The position numbers and the translations under genes were made by a program. Of a stretch of DNA of 61,421 bases, positions 16,133-24,194 are shown one piece after another. The number at the start of each line of letters is the position of its first letter. The stretch's first letter is position 1. Source of the stretch: Bacillota bacterium (GTDB lineage: Bacteria > Bacillota > Bacilli > ZCTH02-B2); NCBI GenBank assembly GCA_017577895.1, contig PKQY01000006.1, positions 1 to 61,421 of the forward strand. Direction: 5' to 3'. Below the pieces are notes generated by a model that was not told the origin of the DNA, did no database searches, and saw only the letters and a list, made by a program, of their open reading frames with translations.

Positions 16133-17437
16133 TTAGTGGATGGTATTTTTTCTGTCAAGAGGCACCGGGACTTTCCACCGGCGGAGAACTCGTTTTTGGC
16201 GATAAACCACGACCCATCCGAGCCCGGCCAACGCCGCCAAGGCGACAGCGAGCCACAGGGGCGCGCCGGAGGCGGTGAACTCCTCCTGTTTTGTTGGCGT
16301 TGGCGGCACGACCGCTTCCGCCGCGTACAGTGGCGCCTGTACGATCGGCTTGTTCCCCAGAGAAATGTGCAATTGGCCCACTTGTTGCCCTTTGTGAATC
16401 GGGTATTGGACGTCGTCCATGACGACTTTCGTCACGACGGCCGGCGGTTCTTCCCCTTCGCTCGTGTAGATGGGACGGAGAATGCGGATGTCTCGGCTGG
16501 TCCGCATCGCCACCTCGACCGACCGATCCGGCGGGTAAAAGCGGTCGTTTTTCGACACGGCGGGGACCGCTTCGTAGGCTTCAAATCCGTAATTCAACAG
16601 CGTTATTAAATCGTTGTACATGGCGGCTTGCGATGGCGCTTGCAGGCAGACTGCCAGCAATTCCGTTTCCCCTTTTTTTGCCGTGGCGACAAACGTCTGT
16701 TTCGCTTTCGATGTGTAGCCGTTTTTGATGCCGGTGGCTCCTTCGTATTGCCAGAGCAGACGGTTATGGTTGACCAATTGCGATTGCCATTCATCGCCGT
16801 TCCACGGCATCGTCTTGGTCTGGACGATCTCCCGGAAGACCGGGTTGCGCATGGCGTATTGGGCGATGATGGCCATATCGTAAGCCGTCGTGTAATGGTT
16901 GTCGTCGTGCAATCCCGACGGGTTGACGAAATGGGAATGGGTGGCTCCCAAGTCGGCGGCCTTTTGGTTCATCAGTTGGGCAAACGCCTCCACCGAACCG
17001 GCGATATGTTCTGCAATGGCCACCGCCGCATCGTTGCCCGAGTTGACCATCATGGCATACAACAATTCCCGCAGCGTTTTTTGTTCTCCGGGTACGAGAT
17101 AGACCCGTGTCCCATCGGCCCGCACCGCATTTTCGGAAACGGTGACCACATCGTCCAAATCGCCGTTTTCGATGGCGACGATGGCGGTCAAAATTTTGGT
17201 GATGCTGGCCGGATAAAACGGTTGGTCCGCTTGTTTTTCATATAAGATTTGTCCGGTATCGAGATCCATCAAAAGGGCACCCGCCGAGGACAAAGAAGGC
17301 GGTTGCATGGTTTCTTCTGCCGCTGCGGCTGTGGGCCCGTCGGTGATCGGCAGCCAGCCGATGGCCAACAGCAACAGCCCACATACGAACCGACGCCATG
17401 GTGTGAAGCGGCGTTTTTGTGCATCGTTTAGCGGCAT
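16133..17437 (-). CDS. D-alanyl-D-alanine carboxypeptidase (DacF/DacB type)
   Basis: 434 residues: signal peptide (about 1-40, cut after AAAA), penicillin-binding domain with SITK (Ser78-Lys81), SGN (133-135) and KNG (238-240, where many relatives have KTG), a C-terminal beta domain and an unusual clear membrane helix near 395-415 followed by a basic tail. It trims the terminal D-Ala of peptidoglycan stem peptides outside the membrane. GAGGTGA precedes the ATG. Sequence type suggests the vegetative or sporulation low-mass PBP group; which paralogue cannot be settled. Upstream of zapA on the same strand. Confidence 0.9.
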   Translation of the reverse strand: MPLNDAQKRRFTPWRRFVCGLLLLAIGWLPITDGPTAAAAEETMQPPSLSSAGALLMDLDTGQILYEKQADQPFYPASITKILTAIVAIENGDLDDVVTVSENAVRADGTRVYLVPGEQKTLRELLYAMMVNSGNDAAVAIAEHIAGSVEAFAQLMNQKAADLGATHSHFVNPSGLHDDNHYTTAYDMAIIAQYAMRNPVFREIVQTKTMPWNGDEWQSQLVNHNRLLWQYEGATGIKNGYTSKAKQTFVATAKKGETELLAVCLQAPSQAAMYNDLITLLNYGFEAYEAVPAVSKNDRFYPPDRSVEVAMRTSRDIRILRPIYTSEGEEPPAVVTKVVMDDVQYPIHKGQQVGQLHISLGNKPIVQAPLYAAEAVVPPTPTKQEEFTASGAPLWLAVALAALAGLGWVVVYRQKRVLRRWKVPVPLDRKNTIH

Positions 17438-17526
17438 CTGTGCGGTTTCACCTCGATGTCATCGTTGTCCAACGATATGATTGTATCACAAAGAGGGGAC
17501 AACCCACCATGTGGCGTTCCGGAGCA

Positions 17527-17551
17527 CAAAAAATGCGCGCCGTTGGCGCGC
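17527..17551 (-). terminator. terminator of the HTH/coiled-coil gene
   Basis: On the minus strand GCGCGCC and GGCGCGC (17545-17551 and 17535-17541) pair across a 3-nt loop, followed by A and seven T. Confidence 0.85.
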
Positions 17552-17574
17552 TGGAAACATCAGCTGAACCGTAT

Positions 17575-18210
17575 TTAGCTGAACAATTTAAACCGCCGTT
17601 CTTTTTTGCGGCGTTGGCCGCGAGCCGTCAATTCCAACATTTCGATGGAAAATTGCATTTCCCGGAAGTTATTGGAAACTTTTTCCCGCAATTCCGACAT
17701 TTCTTCTTTCAAATTGCGGATGTCTTCATGAATCGTGATGGACTGCCGGTATTCTTCTTTTTGGCGTTGCAGCACTTCGTCGTATTTTTTCAGCATGTCT
17801 TTTTGATAAAGTTCCATGTTGGAAACCCGGGTTTCCAACTGGGTGACCAAATCCAACGTCTGTTTCAGCACTTGGTACGACAAATCTTGGCGGATGGGTA
17901 CGACCTTTTCGTTGTCCACCTCTTGGCTTGCGGCGGTTTGCTGGGACGCATGCTGCGACACGCGTTGCAACAACTGTTTGCGCACTTCGTTCATGGCGAC
18001 GCCCGGCTGTTCCATGGCTTTGACCACGTCCGCAAACCGCCGAAATCCCTGTTCATCGACGATCCAATGGCCTTTTTCGTTGGTGGACGGCTGGATGTAT
18101 TCATAAAAGTAATCCAGCCAAGCCCGAACCTTCCTTGGGTTCATTTTGAACGCCTGGGCCAAGTCCCGGGTTCCGTACTCCGTTTTCAGCGGATTGGCAT
18201 GTTGTTCCAT
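17575..18210 (-). CDS. MerR-like HTH plus coiled-coil protein (RacA-like layout)
   Basis: 211 residues from ATG 18210, which follows GGGGGAGGG by 7 nt. The N-terminus (YGTRDLAQAFKMNPRKVRAW, about 10-30) looks like a MerR-type winged helix; the middle and C-terminal 110 residues are a long heptad-rich coiled coil (VLKQTLDLVTQLETRV onward) and the tail is very basic (RRKKERR). This layout is shared with RacA, which anchors the chromosome at the pole during sporulation, and with related chromosome-segregation proteins. Identity with RacA is not certain; it could be another MerR-like DNA-binding protein. Monocistronic, ended by its own terminator. Confidence 0.65.
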   Translation of the reverse strand: MEQHANPLKTEYGTRDLAQAFKMNPRKVRAWLDYFYEYIQPSTNEKGHWIVDEQGFRRFADVVKAMEQPGVAMNEVRKQLLQRVSQHASQQTAASQEVDNEKVVPIRQDLSYQVLKQTLDLVTQLETRVSNMELYQKDMLKKYDEVLQRQKEEYRQSITIHEDIRNLKEEMSELREKVSNNFREMQFSIEMLELTARGQRRKKERRFKLFS

Positions 18211-18378
18211 GGCGCTTCCCTCCCCCGTTTGTGACAAGTGTCTTCAACGACCGTCGTTCTTACCCATACCATTCGCGGAGCGGGAAGGGAAATCCTGCCG
18301 CGTTGACAAATGTTCCTAGAAAATACCAAAAGTTCTGAAACAATGACAAGACCAGGGAATTTTTCGACATCACAAATA

Positions 18379-18420
18379 AAAAAAGCAGGTTCGTGGCACT
18401 GGCGTTGAACCTGCTTTTTC
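18379..18420. terminator. bidirectional terminator
   Basis: AGCAGGTTC (18384-18392) pairs with GAACCTGCT (18407-18415), flanked by A-run and T-run, so it can work on both strands. It ends the minus-strand holin-like gene. Confidence 0.85.
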
Positions 18421-18425
18421 GCGTC

Positions 18426-18791
18426 TCACTCGCTGGCTTTGTCGCCTTGCCGCTGGCCGAACCGCGCCATGGCCGGAATGAACATGTCGACAATCCCGAT
18501 GATCAACGCGGCCAGCAAAGCGCCCAAAATGGTGACTTCCATGTTCGGTACGACGAATTGGGCGACGTAAATGACGACGGCGCTGACCAGAAAGCCGACG
18601 ATGCCCCGGGCGTAGGGGGAAATGTTGTCGCCGAAAAACGTTTCGACGATCCAGCCGATGGCGGCAATGACGATGGCGGCCAACAGGGCCGTCCAAAAAC
18701 CTTGGATCGAAAAGCCCGGCACGATGAACCCGATGACCAATAACACGATGGCGGCCACCACAAACCGGACAAGATGACGAATGATTGTCAT
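18426..18791 (-). CDS. PF04020 (YvlD-type) four-helix membrane protein
   Basis: 121 residues with four hydrophobic segments (about 5-25, 30-48, 60-82, 88-108), of the family often labelled phage holin, superfamily IV, although members are chromosomal housekeeping genes such as yvlD and no phage genes surround it. AAAGGAGG precedes the ATG. Function unknown; a membrane-stress or envelope role is suggested only by family context. Confidence 0.85.
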   Translation of the reverse strand: MTIIRHLVRFVVAAIVLLVIGFIVPGFSIQGFWTALLAAIVIAAIGWIVETFFGDNISPYARGIVGFLVSAVVIYVAQFVVPNMEVTILGALLAALIIGIVDMFIPAMARFGQRQGDKASE

Positions 18792-18973
18792 GGCGATTCC
18801 TCCTTTAAAGTCCGAAGCTTGTTCTCATAATCGACGCCTTCATGAATGTTGTACATCCTTTATTGTTTCAGATTGGAAAACGGCTTATACACCCATCGGT
18901 CAGATTGTCGGCGGACGAGTCTGCTGCCCCCATGTTTGGTGAGGTATACTGTAGATGAAGCGGAGGGAACGAC

Positions 18974-21349
18974 TTGGAACAAGAAACGTTAAAGCGGCTG
19001 GAATACGACAAGATTTGCCAACTCTTGCAACAACATACGTCTTTTTCGCTGTCCCGCGACGAGGCGCTGAAGCTTCAGCCGACGGGCGACGGGCATATGG
19101 CCCGGCAGTGGTTGCAACAGACCGACGAGGCCTATCGATTTTTGCACCAATACGGCGATCTGCCTTACGGCGGCATCGTCGATATTACCCCCAGCGTGCG
19201 GCGCGCCGGGCGCGGCGGCACGTTGGCGGCCGAGGAATTGTTCGCCGTCGGTCAAACTTTGCTCGGGGCGCGGAAAATTAAACGGACGGTGTTGAAAGCG
19301 ACGGAAAAAGCGGCCGCCTTTCCTTGGTTGCGGCAGGTGGCCGAGGAGCTGGCGGAATTTCCGAAGATTGAGCACGCCATTGCAGCGGCCATTGACGAGC
19401 AGGGCCGCATTCGCGATGAAGCGAGCCCCGAGCTGGCCCGCCTGCGGCGCCAAATTCGGCAGGTGGAAAACCGGATGCGGGAACGGTTGGAAGCGATGAT
19501 TCGCGATCCCGACATTGTCCGGATGCTGCAGGAGCCCATCATTACGGTCCGTTACGATCATTGGGTGTTGCCGGTGAAAGCCCACTACCGCCAGGCGTTG
19601 GGCGGCATCGTGTACGACCAGTCGGCCAGTGGTTCCACGCTGTTTATCGAGCCGGCAGCCGTTGCCGAGGACAATCAACGATTGCAGGCGTTGCGCAGCG
19701 AGGAGCGCCAAGAGGTGGAGCGCATTCTCCGGCAATTGTCGAGTTTGGTGGGGCAAGAAGCGGCGGCCCTGGAAGCGATGGTGGAGCAACTGGCGGCACT
19801 GGATGTCGTCATGGCCAAGGCCCGCCTGGCTCGGGCCATGGGGGCGACGCTGCCGCTCGTCAACGACAACGGGATCATCCGGTTGAAAAAGGCGCGGCAC
19901 CCGTTGATCGACCCGGCCGTGGTGGTGCCCATCGATGTAGAGTTGGGGAAAGACTATCGCACGCTGATCATCACCGGTCCCAACACCGGCGGGAAGACGG
20001 TGACGCTGAAAACCATCGGCCTGTTGTCGGCCATGGGCGCCAGCGGCCTGTTCGTGCCGGCGGCGGAAGGCACGGAGCTGGCCGTCTTTTCCCGCATTTT
20101 CGCCGACATCGGCGACGAACAGAGCATCGAACAAAGTTTGAGCACGTTTTCCAGCCATATGCGCAACATCGTGCGCATGCTGGAAGCGGCCGATGAACGG
20201 ACGTTGTTGCTGTTTGACGAGCTGGGCGCCGGGACCGATCCGCAGGAAGGAGCGGCGTTGGCCATTGCCATTTTGGAAGAGGTCCATCGCCGCGGCTGCC
20301 GGGTCGTGGCCACGACCCATTACAGCGAATTGAAGGCGTATGCCTATCACCGGGACGGCGTGATGAACGCCAGCGTCGAATTTGACGTGGAGTCGCTGCG
20401 CCCGACGTACCGTCTCTTGGTGGGCGTCCCAGGGCGGAGCCATGCGTTTACGATTGCCGAGCGGCTCGGCTTGCCCCGGCACGTATTGGCCATGGCCCGG
20501 GAGCAATTGGATGACGACGCCCGCCAGTTGGAGACGATGGTTCGGGTGTTGGAGGAGCAGCATCACGATCTGACGGCCCAGTTGGCGGAAGTGGCGGCGC
20601 TGCGGCAGGCGCTCCAGGCGAAGGAGGCGGAACTGGCCCGGCGGGAAGCCGAACTTCAACGGCAACAAGCGCGGTTGAAGACGAAGATGGAGCAAGAAGT
20701 GGCGGCGGTGGTGGCAGAAGCCCGGAAAAAGGCCGAGGGTCTTTTGGCCGAGTTGAAGCAAATGGCCAAAGAACAGGCCGTCAAGCCCCATCAATTGACC
20801 GATTGGCAGAAGCGGATGGAACAAATTTCCTCCCGCGCCGAAACGGAAGAACCGTGGGGCGCGGAGACGGCCCGAACCGGTGTGCCAAGCGCCGATGTGC
20901 CGCTGGCTCCCGGCTGCGAAGTGTTGGTGCTCCCCTTTGGCCAACGGGGGGTCGTGGAAGCGTTGCAAGGCGATCAGGCGACGGTGCGGATGGGGTCGAT
21001 GAAGTTGAATGTGGCGAAAAAACAGCTGCAAGTGCTGGCCCCGGCCGAAAAAAAACGGCCGGCATCGACGGCGTCCATCGTCCGGGTCGTGTCGGACCAT
21101 CGGGCCGTATCGCCCGAGTTGGATTTGCGAGGCAAGCGCGTTGACGAGGCGTTGGCCGACTTGGACAAATATTTGGACGAAGCGGTCATGGCCGGCTTGC
21201 GACAAGTGCGCCTCATTCACGGCAAAGGGACCGGAAGCCTCCGGCAGGCCATCCAGGACTATTTGCGCCGACACTCCCAGGTGGGCGCGTACCGCTTGGG
21301 CCATTACAACGAAGGCGGCAGCGGTGTGACGGTGGTGGAATTGAAATGA
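18974..21349 (+). CDS. mutS2: endonuclease MutS2
   Basis: 791 residues. MutS-like core and clamp (19-320), ABC ATPase with Walker A GPNTGGKT (about 335-342), Walker B LLFDELGAGTDP, a long coiled coil (520-610) and a C-terminal Smr nuclease domain (about 709-791) with LDLRG and HGKGTG. MutS2 suppresses homologous recombination and takes part in ribosome-collision rescue. The start is TTG 18974 preceded by GGAGGG; no ATG fits. A TATACT at 18945-18950 is a possible -10. It is separated from the zapA-cvpA genes that precede it in B. subtilis. Confidence 0.96.
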   Translation: MEQETLKRLEYDKICQLLQQHTSFSLSRDEALKLQPTGDGHMARQWLQQTDEAYRFLHQYGDLPYGGIVDITPSVRRAGRGGTLAAEELFAVGQTLLGARKIKRTVLKATEKAAAFPWLRQVAEELAEFPKIEHAIAAAIDEQGRIRDEASPELARLRRQIRQVENRMRERLEAMIRDPDIVRMLQEPIITVRYDHWVLPVKAHYRQALGGIVYDQSASGSTLFIEPAAVAEDNQRLQALRSEERQEVERILRQLSSLVGQEAAALEAMVEQLAALDVVMAKARLARAMGATLPLVNDNGIIRLKKARHPLIDPAVVVPIDVELGKDYRTLIITGPNTGGKTVTLKTIGLLSAMGASGLFVPAAEGTELAVFSRIFADIGDEQSIEQSLSTFSSHMRNIVRMLEAADERTLLLFDELGAGTDPQEGAALAIAILEEVHRRGCRVVATTHYSELKAYAYHRDGVMNASVEFDVESLRPTYRLLVGVPGRSHAFTIAERLGLPRHVLAMAREQLDDDARQLETMVRVLEEQHHDLTAQLAEVAALRQALQAKEAELARREAELQRQQARLKTKMEQEVAAVVAEARKKAEGLLAELKQMAKEQAVKPHQLTDWQKRMEQISSRAETEEPWGAETARTGVPSADVPLAPGCEVLVLPFGQRGVVEALQGDQATVRMGSMKLNVAKKQLQVLAPAEKKRPASTASIVRVVSDHRAVSPELDLRGKRVDEALADLDKYLDEAVMAGLRQVRLIHGKGTGSLRQAIQDYLRRHSQVGAYRLGHYNEGGSGVTVVELK

Positions 21350-21413
21350 CGCGAGTTTTTTCCGCCGATCCGGGAAACAGTTAATTGCAGAGACGTCGAA
21401 TTGAGGGGGAATT

Positions 21414-22601
21414 ATGCTCCTGGATCGTGCCGCCAAGTGGCTGCTTGCGGTCAATGGGTTGTTCGCCGTTTCGGTTTCGTTGTCCAGCACGTTTGTAAAC
21501 GTATATTTGTGGAAAGTCAAGCCCGACTACACCATGATCGGGCTGTTCAACTTATGGCAATACCTCTTGATCGCCTTGACGTTCGTGTTGGCCGGTTGGC
21601 TCGTCAAGCGCCGGGATCGGGCGGTGACGTTGCGCATCGGTGTCGTCGTGTTGGCCTTGTTTTATTTGGCGGTGTTGTTGCTCGGCGAGCAGGCGGTGTA
21701 CCACGTGCCGTGGCTTGGGGCCCTGCTGGGCATCGGCAACGGCTTTTACTGGCTCGGGTACAACGTGCTGTACTTTGAAATCACCGAACCGGAAAACCGG
21801 GATCGGTACAACGGCTATGACGGGCTGTTCACGTCGTTGTCGGAAATCATCGCCCCGCTGTTGTCGGGCTGGATCATCGTCAACATGTCGGATTTGTGGG
21901 GATACACCGTCATCTTTGCCATCTCCCTCGGAATTTTTGTCGTTGCCTCCTTGTTGACGTTTTTCTTGCCGAAACGGCCGTTGGCAGGGAAGTACGCGTT
22001 GCGGGAAGTGTACAACCAGACCCGGCGGCGGAGCAAATGGCATTATGCCATGCTGGCGTGCATCGGCCAAGGGCTGCCGGATGCCGTGTTCGTTTTTCTG
22101 ATCGGACTGTTGGTGTATGTGGTCACGTCCAATGAATGGCAACTCGGCGTCTTTTCGTTTTTGACTGCCGGCGTCTCGCTGTTGACGTATTTTTTGGTGG
22201 GCCGTTTTATGCGGCGCCATTGGCGCAATGCCTTCATCTTGACGGGGGCCGTGGCCATGTCGTTGGCGGTCATCCCCAGTCTCGTGCAAACCCATTACTG
22301 GACGTTGATTCTGTTTGGGATCGGTTTGAGTTTGTCGGCGCCGTTTTTTCTCATCCCTTTGACGTCTACGGTGTTTGATCTCATCGGCGCCCACCAATGG
22401 CGGGTGTATACCCGGGTTGAACACGTCGTTATCCGGGAGCTGGCGTTGAGCGTCGGAAGGCTGTTGGGGATCGCTGCGTTTCTTTGGACGGTGCGGTACA
22501 CGACGAAAACGGGCCACTTGTTGTTGTTGATCTTCGTGTTGAGTCTGTTGCAGTGTCTGTCGTGGTTTTTCATGAAAAAAGCAAACGGGGTGCCCGACTG
22601 A
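21414..22601 (+). CDS. MFS transporter (YqgE-like)
   Basis: 395 residues with about 12 hydrophobic segments and an MFS loop after the second segment (GWLVKRRDR). Similar in size and tone to the YqgE/YfkF-like MFS proteins of Bacillus. Substrate unknown. GAGGGGGAA precedes the ATG. Its stop overlaps the start of the spoVAF-like gene (TGATG), so the two are translationally coupled; this hints at a spore- or germination-related role. Confidence 0.8.
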   Translation: MLLDRAAKWLLAVNGLFAVSVSLSSTFVNVYLWKVKPDYTMIGLFNLWQYLLIALTFVLAGWLVKRRDRAVTLRIGVVVLALFYLAVLLLGEQAVYHVPWLGALLGIGNGFYWLGYNVLYFEITEPENRDRYNGYDGLFTSLSEIIAPLLSGWIIVNMSDLWGYTVIFAISLGIFVVASLLTFFLPKRPLAGKYALREVYNQTRRRSKWHYAMLACIGQGLPDAVFVFLIGLLVYVVTSNEWQLGVFSFLTAGVSLLTYFLVGRFMRRHWRNAFILTGAVAMSLAVIPSLVQTHYWTLILFGIGLSLSAPFFLIPLTSTVFDLIGAHQWRVYTRVEHVVIRELALSVGRLLGIAAFLWTVRYTTKTGHLLLLIFVLSLLQCLSWFFMKKANGVPD

Positions 22602-24079
22602 TGACGACAGCCACCGAGTTGATGCAGGAAAACGTGTCTGCGTCGCTGGACGAGAACATCCAACGGATGAACCGCATTCTCGGCGTGGACAAAAGTTTTG
22701 ACGTCATTTGCCGCCGATATGAGTTTGCCGGTGTTCGCTGCGCCTTGTATTTCATCGACGGGCTGGTCAAAGACGACATTTTGCAGCTCATCGTCCAACG
22801 GCTGGCTTCGCTGGAGCCGGGCGATTTGGCTCCCGATCCCGTGGCCCGACTGTTGCATACGGAAGTCGGGTATTTGGAAGTGGAACTGCTGTCCCAGTTG
22901 GGACCGCTGGTGACCGGCGTATTGTCGGGGCCATTGGCCTTGTTTGTCGACGGGGCCGAGCAGGCGTTGCTCATCGATGCCCGGACGTATCCGGCCCGGC
23001 AACCGGAAGAGCCTGACATTGAACGGGTCGTGCGGGGGGCGCGGGACGGATTCACCGAAACGTTGATTTTCAATACGGCCTTGACGCGCCGCCGGGTGCG
23101 GGATCCGTCCTTGCGCATTGAATATTTGCAGATCGGCCGCCGTTCGAAAACCGATGTATGCCTGGCCTATTTGGAAGATGTGGCCGATGGCCGATTGGTG
23201 GAGATGTTGCGGGAGCGGTTGAACAGCTTTGACTTGGACGGGCTGCCCATGGGGGAAAAGACGCTAGAAGAATTTCTCTTTCGACATCACTGGAATCCGT
23301 TTCCCCTGGTGCGGTATACGGAACGGCCCGACGTGGCGGCTGTCCATCTGTTGGAAGGTCATGTGCTCATTTACACCGACACGTCCCCCAGCGTGATGAT
23401 CACGCCGACGACGTTGTTCCATCACGTCCAGCACGCAGAGGAATATCGGCAAAAGCCAGTGGTCGGCGCCTATTTGCGCTGGGTGCGCTTCATCGCCATT
23501 CTCGCTTCTGTTCTCGTGCCGCCGTTGTGGCTGTTGTTCGTTCTTGAGCCGGAGTTGACCGGTCCCCGGTGGGATTTCATCCGGCCCGATGAAGCGAAGC
23601 CGCTCTCCATCTTTTGGCAGTTCTTCTTGGCCGATTTAGGCGTCGATGTGTTGCGCATGGCGGCCATTCATACGCCGTCGTCGTTGGCGACGGCCATCGG
23701 GATTGTGGCGGCCATTTTGATCGGCCAAGTGGCCGTGGACGTTGGGCTGTTTACCAACGAAGTCATATTGTATATCGCCATTGCGGCTATCGGTACGTTT
23801 GCCACGCCCAGTTATGAATTGAGTTTGGCCAGCCGGCTGGTGCGGCTCTTCTTGCTGGTGGCGGTGGCGTTGTTCCGCCTGCCGGGGTTGGTGGGGGCGC
23901 TGTTGCTGATCTTTGTCGTGTTGGCGTCGACCCGCTCGTTGAACATGCCGTATTTGTGGCCGCTGTTGCCGTTTCACGGATCGGCGCTCTTGGACGTCTT
24001 GGTGCGGGCTCCGGTTCCCGCCAAAAGACGCCGCCCCAGTGCCATTTCACCGCAAGACCCGGATCGGGTGAAGCAGTGA
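22601..24079 (+). CDS. spoVAF: spore germination protein SpoVAF (GerA family)
   Basis: 492 residues from ATG 22601, the same length as B. subtilis SpoVAF. N-terminal soluble GerA-type domain (residues 1-290; LYFIDGLVKDD, DGAEQALLID, EYLQIGRRSKTDVC-like YLQIGRRSK) followed by five or so membrane segments (TFATPSYELSLA, LFLLVAVALFRLPG) and SLNMPYLWPL. SpoVAF sits in the inner spore membrane and with a partner forms a channel that speeds germination. In B. subtilis the gene ends the spoVA operon; here it is 7 kb from spoVAC-D-E and follows an MFS gene. A general GerAA-like protein is the alternative. Confidence 0.85.
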   Translation: MTTATELMQENVSASLDENIQRMNRILGVDKSFDVICRRYEFAGVRCALYFIDGLVKDDILQLIVQRLASLEPGDLAPDPVARLLHTEVGYLEVELLSQLGPLVTGVLSGPLALFVDGAEQALLIDARTYPARQPEEPDIERVVRGARDGFTETLIFNTALTRRRVRDPSLRIEYLQIGRRSKTDVCLAYLEDVADGRLVEMLRERLNSFDLDGLPMGEKTLEEFLFRHHWNPFPLVRYTERPDVAAVHLLEGHVLIYTDTSPSVMITPTTLFHHVQHAEEYRQKPVVGAYLRWVRFIAILASVLVPPLWLLFVLEPELTGPRWDFIRPDEAKPLSIFWQFFLADLGVDVLRMAAIHTPSSLATAIGIVAAILIGQVAVDVGLFTNEVILYIAIAAIGTFATPSYELSLASRLVRLFLLVAVALFRLPGLVGALLLIFVVLASTRSLNMPYLWPLLPFHGSALLDVLVRAPVPAKRRRPSAISPQDPDRVKQ

Positions 24080-24194
24080 CAGCGGGGCGGACGGATTGTT
24101 CACAGAATGGTTGATGCCCGTCAGCGCCAAATTGTAATATAATTGTAATTAATCTATGGAAAATATGGACATGATTGCCAGAAGGGAGAGGCCG

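Noticed and set aside
18426..18791. Prophage remnant from the holin-like gene
   Set aside because: PF04020 proteins are common chromosomal genes, and no endolysin or other phage gene is near.
18989..21520. Very long open frame (about 840 codons) opposite mutS2
   Set aside because: It mirrors the mutS2 codons, is rich in His, Arg, Gln and Pro as expected for an antisense shadow of a GC-rich gene, and has no ribosome site.
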